This document shows positions 1-6,289 of a stretch of DNA of 7,524 bases, piece after piece (the stretch's first letter is position 1; every line of letters begins with the position of its first letter). The notes beneath the pieces were generated by a model. That model was not told the DNA's origin and did no database searches. It was given only the letters and a program-made list of their open reading frames with translations. Made by a program: the position numbers and the translations under genes. Location of the stretch: NCBI GenBank assembly GCA_020061965.1, contig JAGUXG010000168.1:1-7524 (forward strand). Direction: 5' to 3'. The stretch comes from a bacterium (GTDB lineage: Bacteria > UBA9089 > UBA9088 > JAGUXG01).

Positions 1-107
1 AGGGGAGCTAAACACATACAAATAAATAAGATCCAAACATACAACTTACAACATCCTAAACTTACAACCTCAGGCTCTCTTTATAAACTTGATTTACTTT
101 AGTATAA
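1..107. other. Non-coding stretch downstream of parB
   Basis: No plausible reading frame or RNA gene is seen between the window edge and the parB stop codon. The stretch is AT-rich. It holds a short direct repeat (43-68) and the -10 part of a possible minus-strand promoter (101-106). No GC-rich hairpin followed by a T-run is visible, so I cannot point to a terminator for parB. It may be the 5' leader of a further minus-strand gene beyond the left edge; that is inference. Confidence 0.5.
43..68. repeat. Short 10-bp direct repeat, 16-bp period
   Basis: AACTTACAAC occurs at 43-52 and again at 59-68, with a near copy (AACATACAAC) at 36-45. The copies are short and in AT-rich non-coding DNA, so chance is a real possibility. 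The 16-base offset is not a whole number of helical turns. No function is assigned. Confidence 0.3.
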
Positions 108-130
108 TTAAACAATCCCAATCTTCTCAA
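101..130 (-). promoter_or_regulatory. Possible leftward sigma70-type promoter at the end of parB
   Basis: Read on the minus strand, TTGAGA (125-130) and TATACT (101-106) are separated by 18 bases. Each hexamer differs from the consensus at one position. The -35 lies inside the 3' end of parB and the -10 overlaps its stop codon region, so a start near base 94 would serve a gene beyond the left edge. In AT-rich DNA such matches arise by chance, so this is tentative. Confidence 0.35.
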
Positions 131-893
131 GGATTCCAGATAAAAGCTCTTGAGAATAGTATTCTATCTCAATCTTGCCCTTCTCAAGGCTTCCTCGTAT
201 CCTCACCTGGGTTCCCAATGTTTTTCTTGCTTTGTCTTCAAGAGTAGATAGCTCCTGGTCTTTTTTCTGTGTTTCACGTGAAACATTCTCTGTCTCTCTC
301 ACAGACAATCTATTCTCTATAATCTCATCTGTGAGCCTCTCTCTCTGGTGAGAAGAGATTGAAAGGATTGCTCTGGCATGACCTGCTGTAATCTCACCCT
401 TTATTATCCTCTCTTTAATCTTTTGGGGAAGACCCAATAGCCTCAATAGGTTTGCTACAGATGCCCTGTTTTTTCCAACCTTCTTGGCTATCTCTTCTTG
501 GGTTAAGCCGAACTCATCCTGTAGTCTTTTATAGACCTCTGCCTCCTCTATAGCGTTAAGGTTCTTCCTTTGGATATTCTCAACGAGGGCTATCTCAAGC
601 TGCTCCTCTCTTTCCACATCTTTTATGATGGCAGGAATCTTGGCCAGACCTGCTTTCTTGGCTGAAAGAAACCGCCTCTGCCCAGCAATCACTTCATACT
701 GCTCACCCTTTGGAACTACAATGATTGGTTGAAGTATGCCCTTTTCTCTGATAGAGGCAATAAGCTCCTCATCCTCTAAGAGCTCTCTCCGTATCTTTGC
801 GTCTCCTATGCTAATCCTCTCTATCTCAATCTCAACCAGTCCCTTTTCCTCTTCCACAATCAATGCCGACAATCCCTTTCCAAGCCTTTCCAT
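108..893 (-). CDS. parB: Chromosome-partitioning protein ParB (Spo0J family)
   Basis: ParB binds parS near the replication origin, uses CTP to clamp and slide on DNA, and loads SMC to help separate new origins. The 261-residue product has the family layout: the start MERLGKGLSAL; a CTP-binding N-terminal domain with AGQRRFLSA at 70-78 and ENIQRKNLN at 105-113; a helix-turn-helix around 128-152 (TQEEIAKKVGKNRASVANLL at 131-150); a linker; and a short C-terminal dimerisation region from about 215. It is slightly shorter than typical ParB (about 280-300). The start is ATG because the N-terminus matches the family; its Shine-Dalgarno is weak. A perfect parS lies inside the gene and encodes residues VSRET (204-208). 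No parA is next to it: the gene upstream is mltG, 41 bases away. The family call is firm. Confidence 0.96.
   Translation of the reverse strand: MERLGKGLSALIVEEEKGLVEIEIERISIGDAKIRRELLEDEELIASIREKGILQPIIVVPKGEQYEVIAGQRRFLSAKKAGLAKIPAIIKDVEREEQLEIALVENIQRKNLNAIEEAEVYKRLQDEFGLTQEEIAKKVGKNRASVANLLRLLGLPQKIKERIIKGEITAGHARAILSISSHQRERLTDEIIENRLSVRETENVSRETQKKDQELSTLEDKARKTLGTQVRIRGSLEKGKIEIEYYSQELLSGILEKIGIV
270..285. promoter_or_regulatory. parS: parS centromere site inside parB
   Basis: TGTTTCACGTGAAACA is a perfect 16-bp palindrome and equals the well-known bacterial parS consensus. It sits in frame in parB and encodes the residues VSRET, between the DNA-binding and dimerisation domains. ParB would nucleate here and spread outwards. 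A parS inside the parB/spo0J gene itself is known from other bacteria. I saw no second full copy in the window. Confidence 0.95.
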
Positions 894-902
894 AGCCTAT
901 AT

Positions 903-930
903 TCTATAATTCCTATTGTCTAATAGTCAA
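903..930 (-). promoter_or_regulatory. Possible parB promoter
   Basis: On the minus strand TTGACT (925-930, five of six consensus bases) is followed after 16 bases by TATAGA (903-908, four of six). It fills most of the 41-base gap between mltG and parB. A start about seven bases past the -10 would fall near 896, only a few bases before the parB ATG. That would give a leaderless or nearly leaderless message and fits the weak ribosome site there. The match is by eye only. Confidence 0.4.
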
Positions 931-934
931 GATA

Positions 935-1900
935 TTATCTCCCCAATTGATATTTTAAGGTAGCTTGATGATGTTCTTCTAATGTGCGAGAAAACTTGTG
1001 TCTACCATTATTCATTGAGACAAAGTAGAGATAATCAGAAGATGCAGGGTATAGAGCTGCTTTGATGGAAGAAATCCCTGGGCTGGCAATAGGTGTTGGG
1101 GGAAGACCCCTATGTTTATAGGTGTTGTAAGGCGAGCCTATCTCTAAGTCTTGTTTCTTCAGATTTCCATCAAAATTAGGTAATAGTGCATAGATTACGG
1201 TCGGGCAGCTGGAAAGAGGGATGCCAACCTTCAGGCGATTATGAAAACAGGCAGAGATAATAGGCTTCTCCTCTTCATTGCTTGCTTCCTTCTCAATGAT
1301 AGAAGCCAAGGTAAGCAGCTGATGAATAGAAAAACCAGAATTATTCTCAGGAAGCGATTTATTCAGCTCCGAGACCATCACTTTAATAATCTCGCTTTCA
1401 TCCATACCTTTGCTGACACAGTATGTTTCAGGAAATAGATAGCCTTCTGCTGTCTCTGCTTGAATACCAAGTCCCCCAAGAAACTCTTTGTCTTTGACAA
1501 GGCAAAGAAACCTTTTTTTTTGAATAAAGCCTTTTTCTTCTAAAAGGTCAGCTATCTGAAAGAGGTTATATCCCTCAGGGATGGTAAAGCAGGATTTTTC
1601 GCTCTCGCCCTTCTCTAATTTCTTGAGAATCTGCAGTACGTTCATTCCCGGAGAGAATAGATACGTCCCTGCCTGAATCTTGCAAGCAACACCCTTTACA
1701 TCAGCCAATAGCTCAAAGGAGAGCCCATCACGAATCAAGCCTTCATTCCTCAAAAGATTAGAGATCTTCACCAGAGTCATACCTTTCTTAATATCAACCC
1801 TTTTGGTAATGGTAGAAGACCTATCAACTGGAATGTAGAGCTGATATAAAGCAAGAAGAGGCAAACCCAGCGTAATAATAAGCAAAGGTATTTTTTTCAT
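935..1900 (-). CDS. mltG: Endolytic murein transglycosylase MltG (YceG family)
   Basis: MltG is a membrane-anchored lytic transglycosylase that cuts newly made peptidoglycan strands and is thought to set glycan length. The 321-residue product has an N-terminal membrane anchor at about residues 4-22, a LysM-like region at about 30-95, then the catalytic domain with EGYLFPETY (152-160), the active-site segment ASIIEKEA (glutamates 203 and 205, one of which is the catalytic acid), FHNRL, CPTVIYAL, SPYNTY and GLPPTPIASPG (265-275), and YLYFV near the C-terminus. The length is close to the family norm. I chose ATG at 1900, five bases after the spoIID stop codon, because it puts the charged MKK directly before the hydrophobic segment. 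A TTG at 1927 in the same frame would add nine residues and overlap spoIID. Neither has a good Shine-Dalgarno, so translation is probably coupled to spoIID. Confidence 0.95.
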   Translation of the reverse strand: MKKIPLLIITLGLPLLALYQLYIPVDRSSTITKRVDIKKGMTLVKISNLLRNEGLIRDGLSFELLADVKGVACKIQAGTYLFSPGMNVLQILKKLEKGESEKSCFTIPEGYNLFQIADLLEEKGFIQKKRFLCLVKDKEFLGGLGIQAETAEGYLFPETYCVSKGMDESEIIKVMVSELNKSLPENNSGFSIHQLLTLASIIEKEASNEEEKPIISACFHNRLKVGIPLSSCPTVIYALLPNFDGNLKKQDLEIGSPYNTYKHRGLPPTPIASPGISSIKAALYPASSDYLYFVSMNNGRHKFSRTLEEHHQATLKYQLGR

Positions 1901-1905
1901 AACAA

Positions 1906-2967
1906 CTATTGTATTTTTATCACACAACCTGGAAAGTAGAAGGATAGTATCTCCGTGTAATCTGCACCCCTACTTGCCATTCCTTTTGCTCCCCATTGAC
2001 AGAGTCCAACACCGTGTCCCCAGCCTTTTCCAATAAGCTTTATCCCATTCCAGGTCTCTTCTATCTCAAAGTATGTGCTCTTTACTAAATTTGAGCCAAA
2101 GATATTTCTGAACTTATTTGCCGAAACAATCTCTCTTCCACCCTGATGATTGACAATTATACCCTTTGGCCTTCCCTGTCCCTGTCTTTCCACGCTTGAA
2201 ACCTTTCCAATCCTAAGCCTTTCGGCAATATGAGCAAAACTAAGATTGCATTGCCAATTATAATGAGGAGATGCCTGACAATATGGACAGACCATAGACT
2301 TAAGGTAGGGCAAGCTTGGCCCCCAGACATCCCTTATATCTGAGATAAGACCCCCGCAACAGGCATGATAATAAACAGGGGCAAGTGTATCATTATAATA
2401 GAGAACCTCGCCACTTGTGGCAGAGCAGGCAAGTATAGCCGTTCTATCCTCTGCCTCCAAGCCACCATAGACCTGGCAATGAACATCAGAGCAGAGATCA
2501 AAGCCCTCATTCTTATGCTTCTTATTGACTAATGCAAATGTTCTGGCAAGCACAGCCTGTGCTTTTATGGCCTCAATAGGCCAGTCTGTAGAGATCTCTC
2601 TTCTTATTATACCATAGAGATACTCCTCAAGGTCAACTATGTTTATGACCAATAGCCCGCCTCCCTGCCTTCTTATTTCAAAAGCACCTCTATACCTTCT
2701 GTTTCCGATCTTGATGTAGTTATCAGGAAAAGAATAGACAAAGACAGGCCCCAAAAACTCCCCATAAGAAGAGGTCAATATTCCACCTGCGGTTGCTTTA
2801 AGCTCAATAGATGCAGAATATCTTCTGCCGATGAAATTCTCACAGTCATAAAGCTCAAAATAGCCTGTGCCTGAAATATCGATAGCTGAAGCTTGAGCAA
2901 TCTTTACCCTTAATTCAGAGGAAAGGTTGAGATTTACAAGGAGAAGGAGGAAGAGGATCTTTCTCAC
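1906..2967 (-). CDS. SpoIID/LytB domain protein, probable lytic transglycosylase
   Basis: Family members cut peptidoglycan glycan strands; Bacillus SpoIID acts on strands already stripped of stem peptides. The 353-residue product has a hydrophobic signal peptide or anchor (about 1-17), then the SpoIID domain with LEEYLYGIIRREIS (glutamate 124 is the expected catalytic residue), IKAQAVLARTFAL, and DVHCQVYGG with histidine 163 and cysteine 164, which resembles the metal-binding part of SpoIID. A second cysteine/histidine-rich patch (C203, C204, C227, C230, H235) and the C-terminal GWGHGVGLCQWGAKGMA (315-331) also fit the family. Translation starts at GTG, two bases after the pilT stop codon, and no ATG lies nearby in frame. 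Other sporulation genes are absent, and homologues are common in non-spore-formers, so a vegetative wall-remodelling role beside MltG is more likely than sporulation. Confidence 0.92.
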   Translation of the reverse strand: MRKILFLLLLVNLNLSSELRVKIAQASAIDISGTGYFELYDCENFIGRRYSASIELKATAGGILTSSYGEFLGPVFVYSFPDNYIKIGNRRYRGAFEIRRQGGGLLVINIVDLEEYLYGIIRREISTDWPIEAIKAQAVLARTFALVNKKHKNEGFDLCSDVHCQVYGGLEAEDRTAILACSATSGEVLYYNDTLAPVYYHACCGGLISDIRDVWGPSLPYLKSMVCPYCQASPHYNWQCNLSFAHIAERLRIGKVSSVERQGQGRPKGIIVNHQGGREIVSANKFRNIFGSNLVKSTYFEIEETWNGIKLIGKGWGHGVGLCQWGAKGMASRGADYTEILSFYFPGCVIKIQ

Positions 2968-2969
2968 CT

Positions 2970-4277
2970 TTAGCCCGAAGGAATATTGAGTCTGAAAGGT
3001 TGACCAGGTGGAGGTGTTGGTTGCGGAGAAACAGGTGGTGCTGTGCCACCTGCAGGTCCAGGGGAAAGTGGTTGTGTTGTACCGCCTGCGGGTCTTCCAG
3101 GAATAGGCGGTTGCATACCTACTGGCCTTGGGGAGAGTGGTGGCGTTGGCCCTACTACGGGTCTTGGGGAGAGTGGTGGAGGGTTAAAAGATGGCTTGGC
3201 CATTGATCCTGAAGTTGAACCTAATGTGCCACTTCCACCAAACGCAGATTTGTCAATGGCTCGCAGGACTGCTTCATCCTTGGTAATCTTTCCTTTCAGC
3301 ACTAAGGTCTTTAGGCATTGGTCCATAGACTGCATCCCTTCCTTTGCCCCAGTCTGGATGATGGATGGCATCTGATGGGTCTTGCCCTCGCGGATAAGGT
3401 TTTTTATAGCTGAGTTTGCCACCATAATCTCACACGCACAAGCCCTTCCATGACCATCAGAGGTTGGAATAAGAATTTGAGAGACAACACCAACTAATGC
3501 TTCTCCAAGCTGGGTTCTTATCTGTTGTTGCTGGTGCGGTGGAAAGACATCCACAACCCTATCTACGGTCTGGGAGGCAGAGTTTGTATGCAGAGTGCCA
3601 AAGACAACATGGCCTGTCTCTGCAGCAGTCAGAGCCATTTGAATTGTCTCTAAATCTCGCATCTCACCCACAAGGATAATATCAGGGTCCTCGCGGAGTG
3701 CAGAACGTAAGGCTACACTAAAGGAGTTTGTATTTGGACCAACCTCTCTTTGATTGACCAGACAGCCTTTGTTTTCATGAACAAATTCAATTGGGTCCTC
3801 TATGGTCAGGATATGGTCCTTCTTCTCTTGATTGAGCAAATCTATCATTGCCGCCAGGGTAGTTGACTTTCCTGAGCCTGTAGGTCCTGTAACCAAGATA
3901 AGCCCTTTCTTTGCTCGGGCAAGGCTATTCAAGACTTGCGGAAGCCCTAATTCCTCAATCGTCTTTATCTTTGTAGGGATGATTCTAAAGGCAGCACTTT
4001 CACCCCTCCTCTGATAGAAGACATTCACCCTGAATCTTCCCACCTCAGCCAATTCCACAGCAAAGTCTATCTCGTGATGTTCTTCTAATTGTGCCTTCCT
4101 GTCATCGCTCAAGACATCATAGATCATTTGATGAATCCTGTCCTTCTCGTATATCTGGTCATCTACCGCAATAAGTTCACCGTGGATACGAAGCAATGGG
4201 TAGGCACCTGAAGAAAGATGCAGGTCTGAAGCACCCTTTTCTTTGCACATCAAAAGAAGGTCTGAGATATCATACAT
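2970..4277 (-). CDS. pilT: Type IV pilus retraction ATPase PilT with proline-rich C-terminal tail
   Basis: PilT is a cytoplasmic hexameric ATPase that powers pilus retraction, used for twitching, adhesion and DNA uptake. The 435-residue product has the N-terminal SDLHLSSG segment (17-24), Walker A GPTGSGKST (131-139), the Asp box around DPIEF (161-165), Walker B in REDPDIILVGEMRD (195-208), and the His box TGHVVFGTLHT (221-231). AIKNLIRE (290-297) corresponds to the AIRNLIRE motif typical of PilT, which favours PilT over the extension motor PilB. The core ends near residue 345. The remaining roughly 75 residues are an unusual tail of five imperfect PPLSPRP-like repeats; PilT proteins are usually about 345-370 residues. 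It starts at ATG with a strong Shine-Dalgarno six bases upstream and heads a tight operon with spoIID and mltG. No other pilus gene is in the window. Confidence 0.96.
   Translation of the reverse strand: MYDISDLLLMCKEKGASDLHLSSGAYPLLRIHGELIAVDDQIYEKDRIHQMIYDVLSDDRKAQLEEHHEIDFAVELAEVGRFRVNVFYQRRGESAAFRIIPTKIKTIEELGLPQVLNSLARAKKGLILVTGPTGSGKSTTLAAMIDLLNQEKKDHILTIEDPIEFVHENKGCLVNQREVGPNTNSFSVALRSALREDPDIILVGEMRDLETIQMALTAAETGHVVFGTLHTNSASQTVDRVVDVFPPHQQQQIRTQLGEALVGVVSQILIPTSDGHGRACACEIMVANSAIKNLIREGKTHQMPSIIQTGAKEGMQSMDQCLKTLVLKGKITKDEAVLRAIDKSAFGGSGTLGSTSGSMAKPSFNPPPLSPRPVVGPTPPLSPRPVGMQPPIPGRPAGGTTQPLSPGPAGGTAPPVSPQPTPPPGQPFRLNIPSG
2985..3190 (-). repeat. Tandem repeat coding for the PilT proline-rich tail
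   Basis: The 3' end of pilT is made of imperfect units of 33-36 bases, each coding 11-12 residues of the type PPLSPRPVVGPT. The clearest copies share 17 identical bases at 3127-3143 and 3163-3179, exactly 36 bases apart; weaker copies begin near 3055 and 3091. Within the stretch, CAGGTGG (3032-3038) and CCACCTG (3046-3052) form an inverted repeat. The segment is visibly more GC-rich than its surroundings. Repeat number could vary between strains by slippage or recombination. Confidence 0.85.
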
Positions 4278-4283
4278 TTAAAT

Positions 4284-4289
4284 CCACCT
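4284..4289 (-). promoter_or_regulatory. Shine-Dalgarno site of pilT
   Basis: AGGTGG on the minus strand lies six bases before the pilT ATG and fixes that start. Its first base is also the last base of the 4289-4313 palindrome, so any RNA hairpin formed there would abut the ribosome site. Confidence 0.85.
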
Positions 4290-4313
4290 ATATTTTTGCG
4301 TAGCAAAAATATA
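4289..4313. promoter_or_regulatory. Perfect 11-bp palindrome over the pilT transcription start region
   Basis: TATATTTTTGC and GCAAAAATATA are perfect inverted repeats around a three-base centre. The site overlaps one base of the predicted -10 hexamer, the expected start of transcription and the first base of the Shine-Dalgarno. No T-run follows on the minus strand, so it is not a standard terminator. A repressor operator, or an RNA hairpin in read-through transcripts from the upstream genes, are the two likely readings. Confidence 0.6.
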
Positions 4314-4342
4314 TTATATCTAAGTTTGCCATATTTTGTCTA
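4313..4342 (-). promoter_or_regulatory. Probable pilT operon promoter
   Basis: On the minus strand TAGACA (4337-4342, five of six consensus bases) and a perfect TATAAT (4313-4318) are 18 bases apart. Transcription would start near 4306, about 30 bases before the pilT ATG. It lies in the only sizeable gap between dnaN and mltG, as expected for the promoter of pilT-spoIID-mltG. Confidence 0.6.
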
Positions 4343-4353
4343 TATCAAAATAT
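4331..4353. promoter_or_regulatory. Second palindrome, 8-bp arms, over the pilT -35 region
   Basis: ATATTTTG (4331-4338) and CAAAATAT (4346-4353) are inverted repeats with a seven-base spacer. The half-sites resemble those of the 4289-4313 palindrome (ATATTTTTG / CAAAAATAT). The site begins three bases after the permease stop codon and covers the predicted -35. No T-run follows the stem on the minus strand, so a terminator role for the permease gene is not well supported. Confidence 0.5.
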
Positions 4354-4356
4354 ATT

Positions 4357-6012
4357 TTAAGTCTCAATCCCTTCTAAAGACCTCACGCCTTTTATTATTG
4401 GCATTAGAGAACAAAAAAGGCTTACAGCAATAAATATGCTTATTGAGGCTACAAGATATAAGATGAGTTGCTGATAGGGAAATCTATGGAGTATATACAG
4501 TTGAACAGGAATGGCTACCAGTGCTACAGAAAAGAGGACATAGAGTAGGGAGATGATGGCATTTATCGTACCGCCAAGCGATGAGACAATGGAAGATGGG
4601 TCCTCCTTAGAAAAGACAGGATAGACTGCGCCAAGCCCGATAGATACCGAGGTAAGCGTGATGGTCATTACGGCGATAAACACCTGAGAGAAAAAGAATG
4701 CCAACCCATCAGTCTTTAAGATAAGGTTGAGCAGAACCATCAGGGACTCTGTGATGAATAAAAAAAGGAAAGAAGATAGGAAGAGCTTTTCTAAGAGAAG
4801 CCCTTTTCTGGTGATAGGAGACAAGCCCAGAATCCAAAACCTCTTTCCTTCAAGCGAGATTAAGGGAAAGAGAAACCTTGTGGTCAGAGTAGAGATGACA
4901 AGACCAATGGCCGATATATTCAAAAAGAAGGTGAGAGACTTAAAGTAGGGAAGGTCTATCTCATACCCTGCCCTTGGAAGATTGAGAATATAGACAAAGA
5001 GGATGCCAAAGAAGATGAGAAATTGACTCCATTGAAGGCTGTCGCGAAGAAATAAGACAATATCCTTGATAATAAGGGCTCTAAATTCTGGTTTGAAAAA
5101 GAAGAGCATCTTTCGTATCCAGAAGATCTCTTTATGTCTATAAGATGAGGAGCTACCTTCTATAAGGTCTATACCCCTGAGATATAAAGAGTCTGCCATT
5201 TTAGAGAGAAAGATAAAGGAGGCTGCTGCTGTTGTTGCAATCAAGGAAAGAAGGAATAGACTCTCTCTCCACTCACCTTTTCTTATCCCATCAATCCCTT
5301 GAACAAACCAGAGAGAGGGAAGAAGCGGGTGTGTAGAAAACCCCATAGAGTCTATCACTTTTGAAAAGAAGGCAAATGCCTCATGTGGAGTCTCCTTAAA
5401 TATGCCAAACTTTGTGCAGAAGATAACCAATGGAAGAGACAGGAGAAAAAATCCGATAAAAAGAGCCTGTCCCTTCCTTAAAGAGAAGATAGATGAGAGA
5501 AGAAGGGAGATGGCTATTCCAACCACCCCACAGATTATGACAAAAAAGCCCAGAGAGAATAAGGCAACAGGATAGACCAGGTGTGAACAGCCTGTAGAAA
5601 CCTGCCAACCAATAAGAATAGGCAGGCAAAGAAGAAGAGCGGCCCAGGAAGACAGAACCACTGACTCTATAAATTTTATCTTAAATATAGAAGAGGTCTT
5701 TATCGGAAAACCCATAAGAAACAGCCTCTCTCTTGATTTATAAAGAATGGGTAGAGAGGTGATGAGCACAGAGAAGATGAGCATAGAGAGGATGATAAGA
5801 AAGAATAAGGAGAGGCTGCGGTGAATTAAAAGGTCAGAAAAAGGGAATGTCATCACAAAAGAGAAGAATTTATAGGCGATAAAGAATGTTGTCCAGAGAA
5901 GTAGTGATGAAAGTGTCCCAACAAAGATGAGCTTTAGCAAAGAATGGTCTCTCAATATAGTTTTAAGGGTATTTTTTATAAGAAGAATCTTTACCTTAAA
6001 TAAAGATAACAT
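4357..6012 (-). CDS. Putative ABC-exporter permease subunit, polytopic membrane protein
   Basis: The 551-residue product is very hydrophobic, with roughly a dozen candidate membrane segments (for example near 26-50, 67-90, 117-135, 147-175, 182-200, 251-270, 328-345, 361-378, 409-432, 441-463, 485-509, 516-540). Three spots recall a family of large bacterial ABC permeases of unknown substrate: KDIVLFLRDSLQWSQ (316-330), FPLISLEGKRFWILGLSPI (382-400) and EDPSSIVSSLGG (470-481). It has no Walker motifs, so it needs a separate ATPase, and none lies in this window. The start is ATG, overlapping the DciA-like gene by 17 bases; an AAAAGG about ten bases upstream may serve as ribosome site. The overlap suggests co-transcription with dnaN and the DciA-like gene. 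The substrate cannot be told. I am confident it is a membrane permease-like protein, less so about the precise family. Confidence 0.8.
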   Translation of the reverse strand: MLSLFKVKILLIKNTLKTILRDHSLLKLIFVGTLSSLLLWTTFFIAYKFFSFVMTFPFSDLLIHRSLSLFFLIILSMLIFSVLITSLPILYKSRERLFLMGFPIKTSSIFKIKFIESVVLSSWAALLLCLPILIGWQVSTGCSHLVYPVALFSLGFFVIICGVVGIAISLLLSSIFSLRKGQALFIGFFLLSLPLVIFCTKFGIFKETPHEAFAFFSKVIDSMGFSTHPLLPSLWFVQGIDGIRKGEWRESLFLLSLIATTAAASFIFLSKMADSLYLRGIDLIEGSSSSYRHKEIFWIRKMLFFFKPEFRALIIKDIVLFLRDSLQWSQFLIFFGILFVYILNLPRAGYEIDLPYFKSLTFFLNISAIGLVISTLTTRFLFPLISLEGKRFWILGLSPITRKGLLLEKLFLSSFLFLFITESLMVLLNLILKTDGLAFFFSQVFIAVMTITLTSVSIGLGAVYPVFSKEDPSSIVSSLGGTINAIISLLYVLFSVALVAIPVQLYILHRFPYQQLILYLVASISIFIAVSLFCSLMPIIKGVRSLEGIET

Positions 6013-6289
6013 CTTTTATAAACCTTTTGGATAGACGCTCGTTCATCTTTTTTATAATCTCTTTTTTCTCAAAGGAGAGCTCTTTTGCCCAGACAGGGCT
6101 TGCTGATCTTATAAAGATAATCCTATCTTTTATATAAAGAGGTTTGTTTTTATCAGCAATTCTTTTTCCCATAATTTCAGACCATAATTTTAAGCACCTT
6201 TCTTCTGTTATCTCTTCTTCTATTCCACAACCCTTCAAGACCCTCTTTATAACCTGATCTATCCTTTCTAATCTATTTACCCTTCTCAT
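5996..6289 (-). CDS. DUF721/DciA-like protein, probable replicative helicase loader
   Basis: DciA proteins, which carry the DUF721 domain, help load or operate the DnaB helicase in bacteria lacking DnaC or DnaI. The 97-residue product has the family pattern: an N-terminal helical part (MRRVNRLERIDQVIKRVLKG), LWSEIMGKRIA (35-45), an LYIKDRIIFI strand, then SPVWAKELSF (64-73), which is the most diagnostic part, and a C-terminal helix and strand ending KDVIFI. It is among the shorter members and is essentially just the domain. The ATG overlaps the dnaN stop as ATGA, with GAGG just upstream inside dnaN, so translation is likely coupled. A place beside dnaA-dnaN-recF-gyrB genes is common for this family; here it follows dnaN directly with no recF between. 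The helicase role is inferred from the family. Confidence 0.85.
   Translation of the reverse strand: MRRVNRLERIDQVIKRVLKGCGIEEEITEERCLKLWSEIMGKRIADKNKPLYIKDRIIFIRSASPVWAKELSFEKKEIIKKMNERLSKRFIKDVIFI

Noticed and set aside
905..910. Perfect TATAAT on the plus strand
   Set aside because: All genes nearby run on the minus strand, so a rightward promoter would only make antisense RNA to mltG; likely chance in AT-rich DNA.
1241..1438. Plus-strand reading frame of 65 codons
   Set aside because: It is antisense to the well-supported mltG and shows no recognisable domain.
1901..1927. Nine-residue longer MltG starting at TTG 1927
   Set aside because: It would overlap spoIID and place extra polar residues before the membrane anchor; ATG at 1900 is better, though not proven.
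1906..2967. Evidence for a spore-forming organism
   Set aside because: SpoIID/LytB domain proteins are widespread in bacteria that do not sporulate, and no other sporulation gene is present.
2985..3190. CRISPR array or mobile-element repeat
   Set aside because: The repeat keeps the pilT reading frame, has no unique spacers and codes a proline-rich tail; no transposase is present in the window.
3043..3375. Plus-strand reading frame of 110 codons
   Set aside because: It lies wholly antisense to pilT and its glycine-rich sequence is the mirror of the proline-rich repeat. No ribosome site or family resemblance is seen.
4289..4353. Rho-independent terminators for the permease gene
   Set aside because: Both stems are AT-rich and neither is followed by a run of T on the minus strand; they overlap a good promoter instead.
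4727..4948. Plus-strand reading frame of 73 codons
   Set aside because: It is antisense to the permease gene; its lysine/arginine richness follows from the hydrophobic codons on the other strand.
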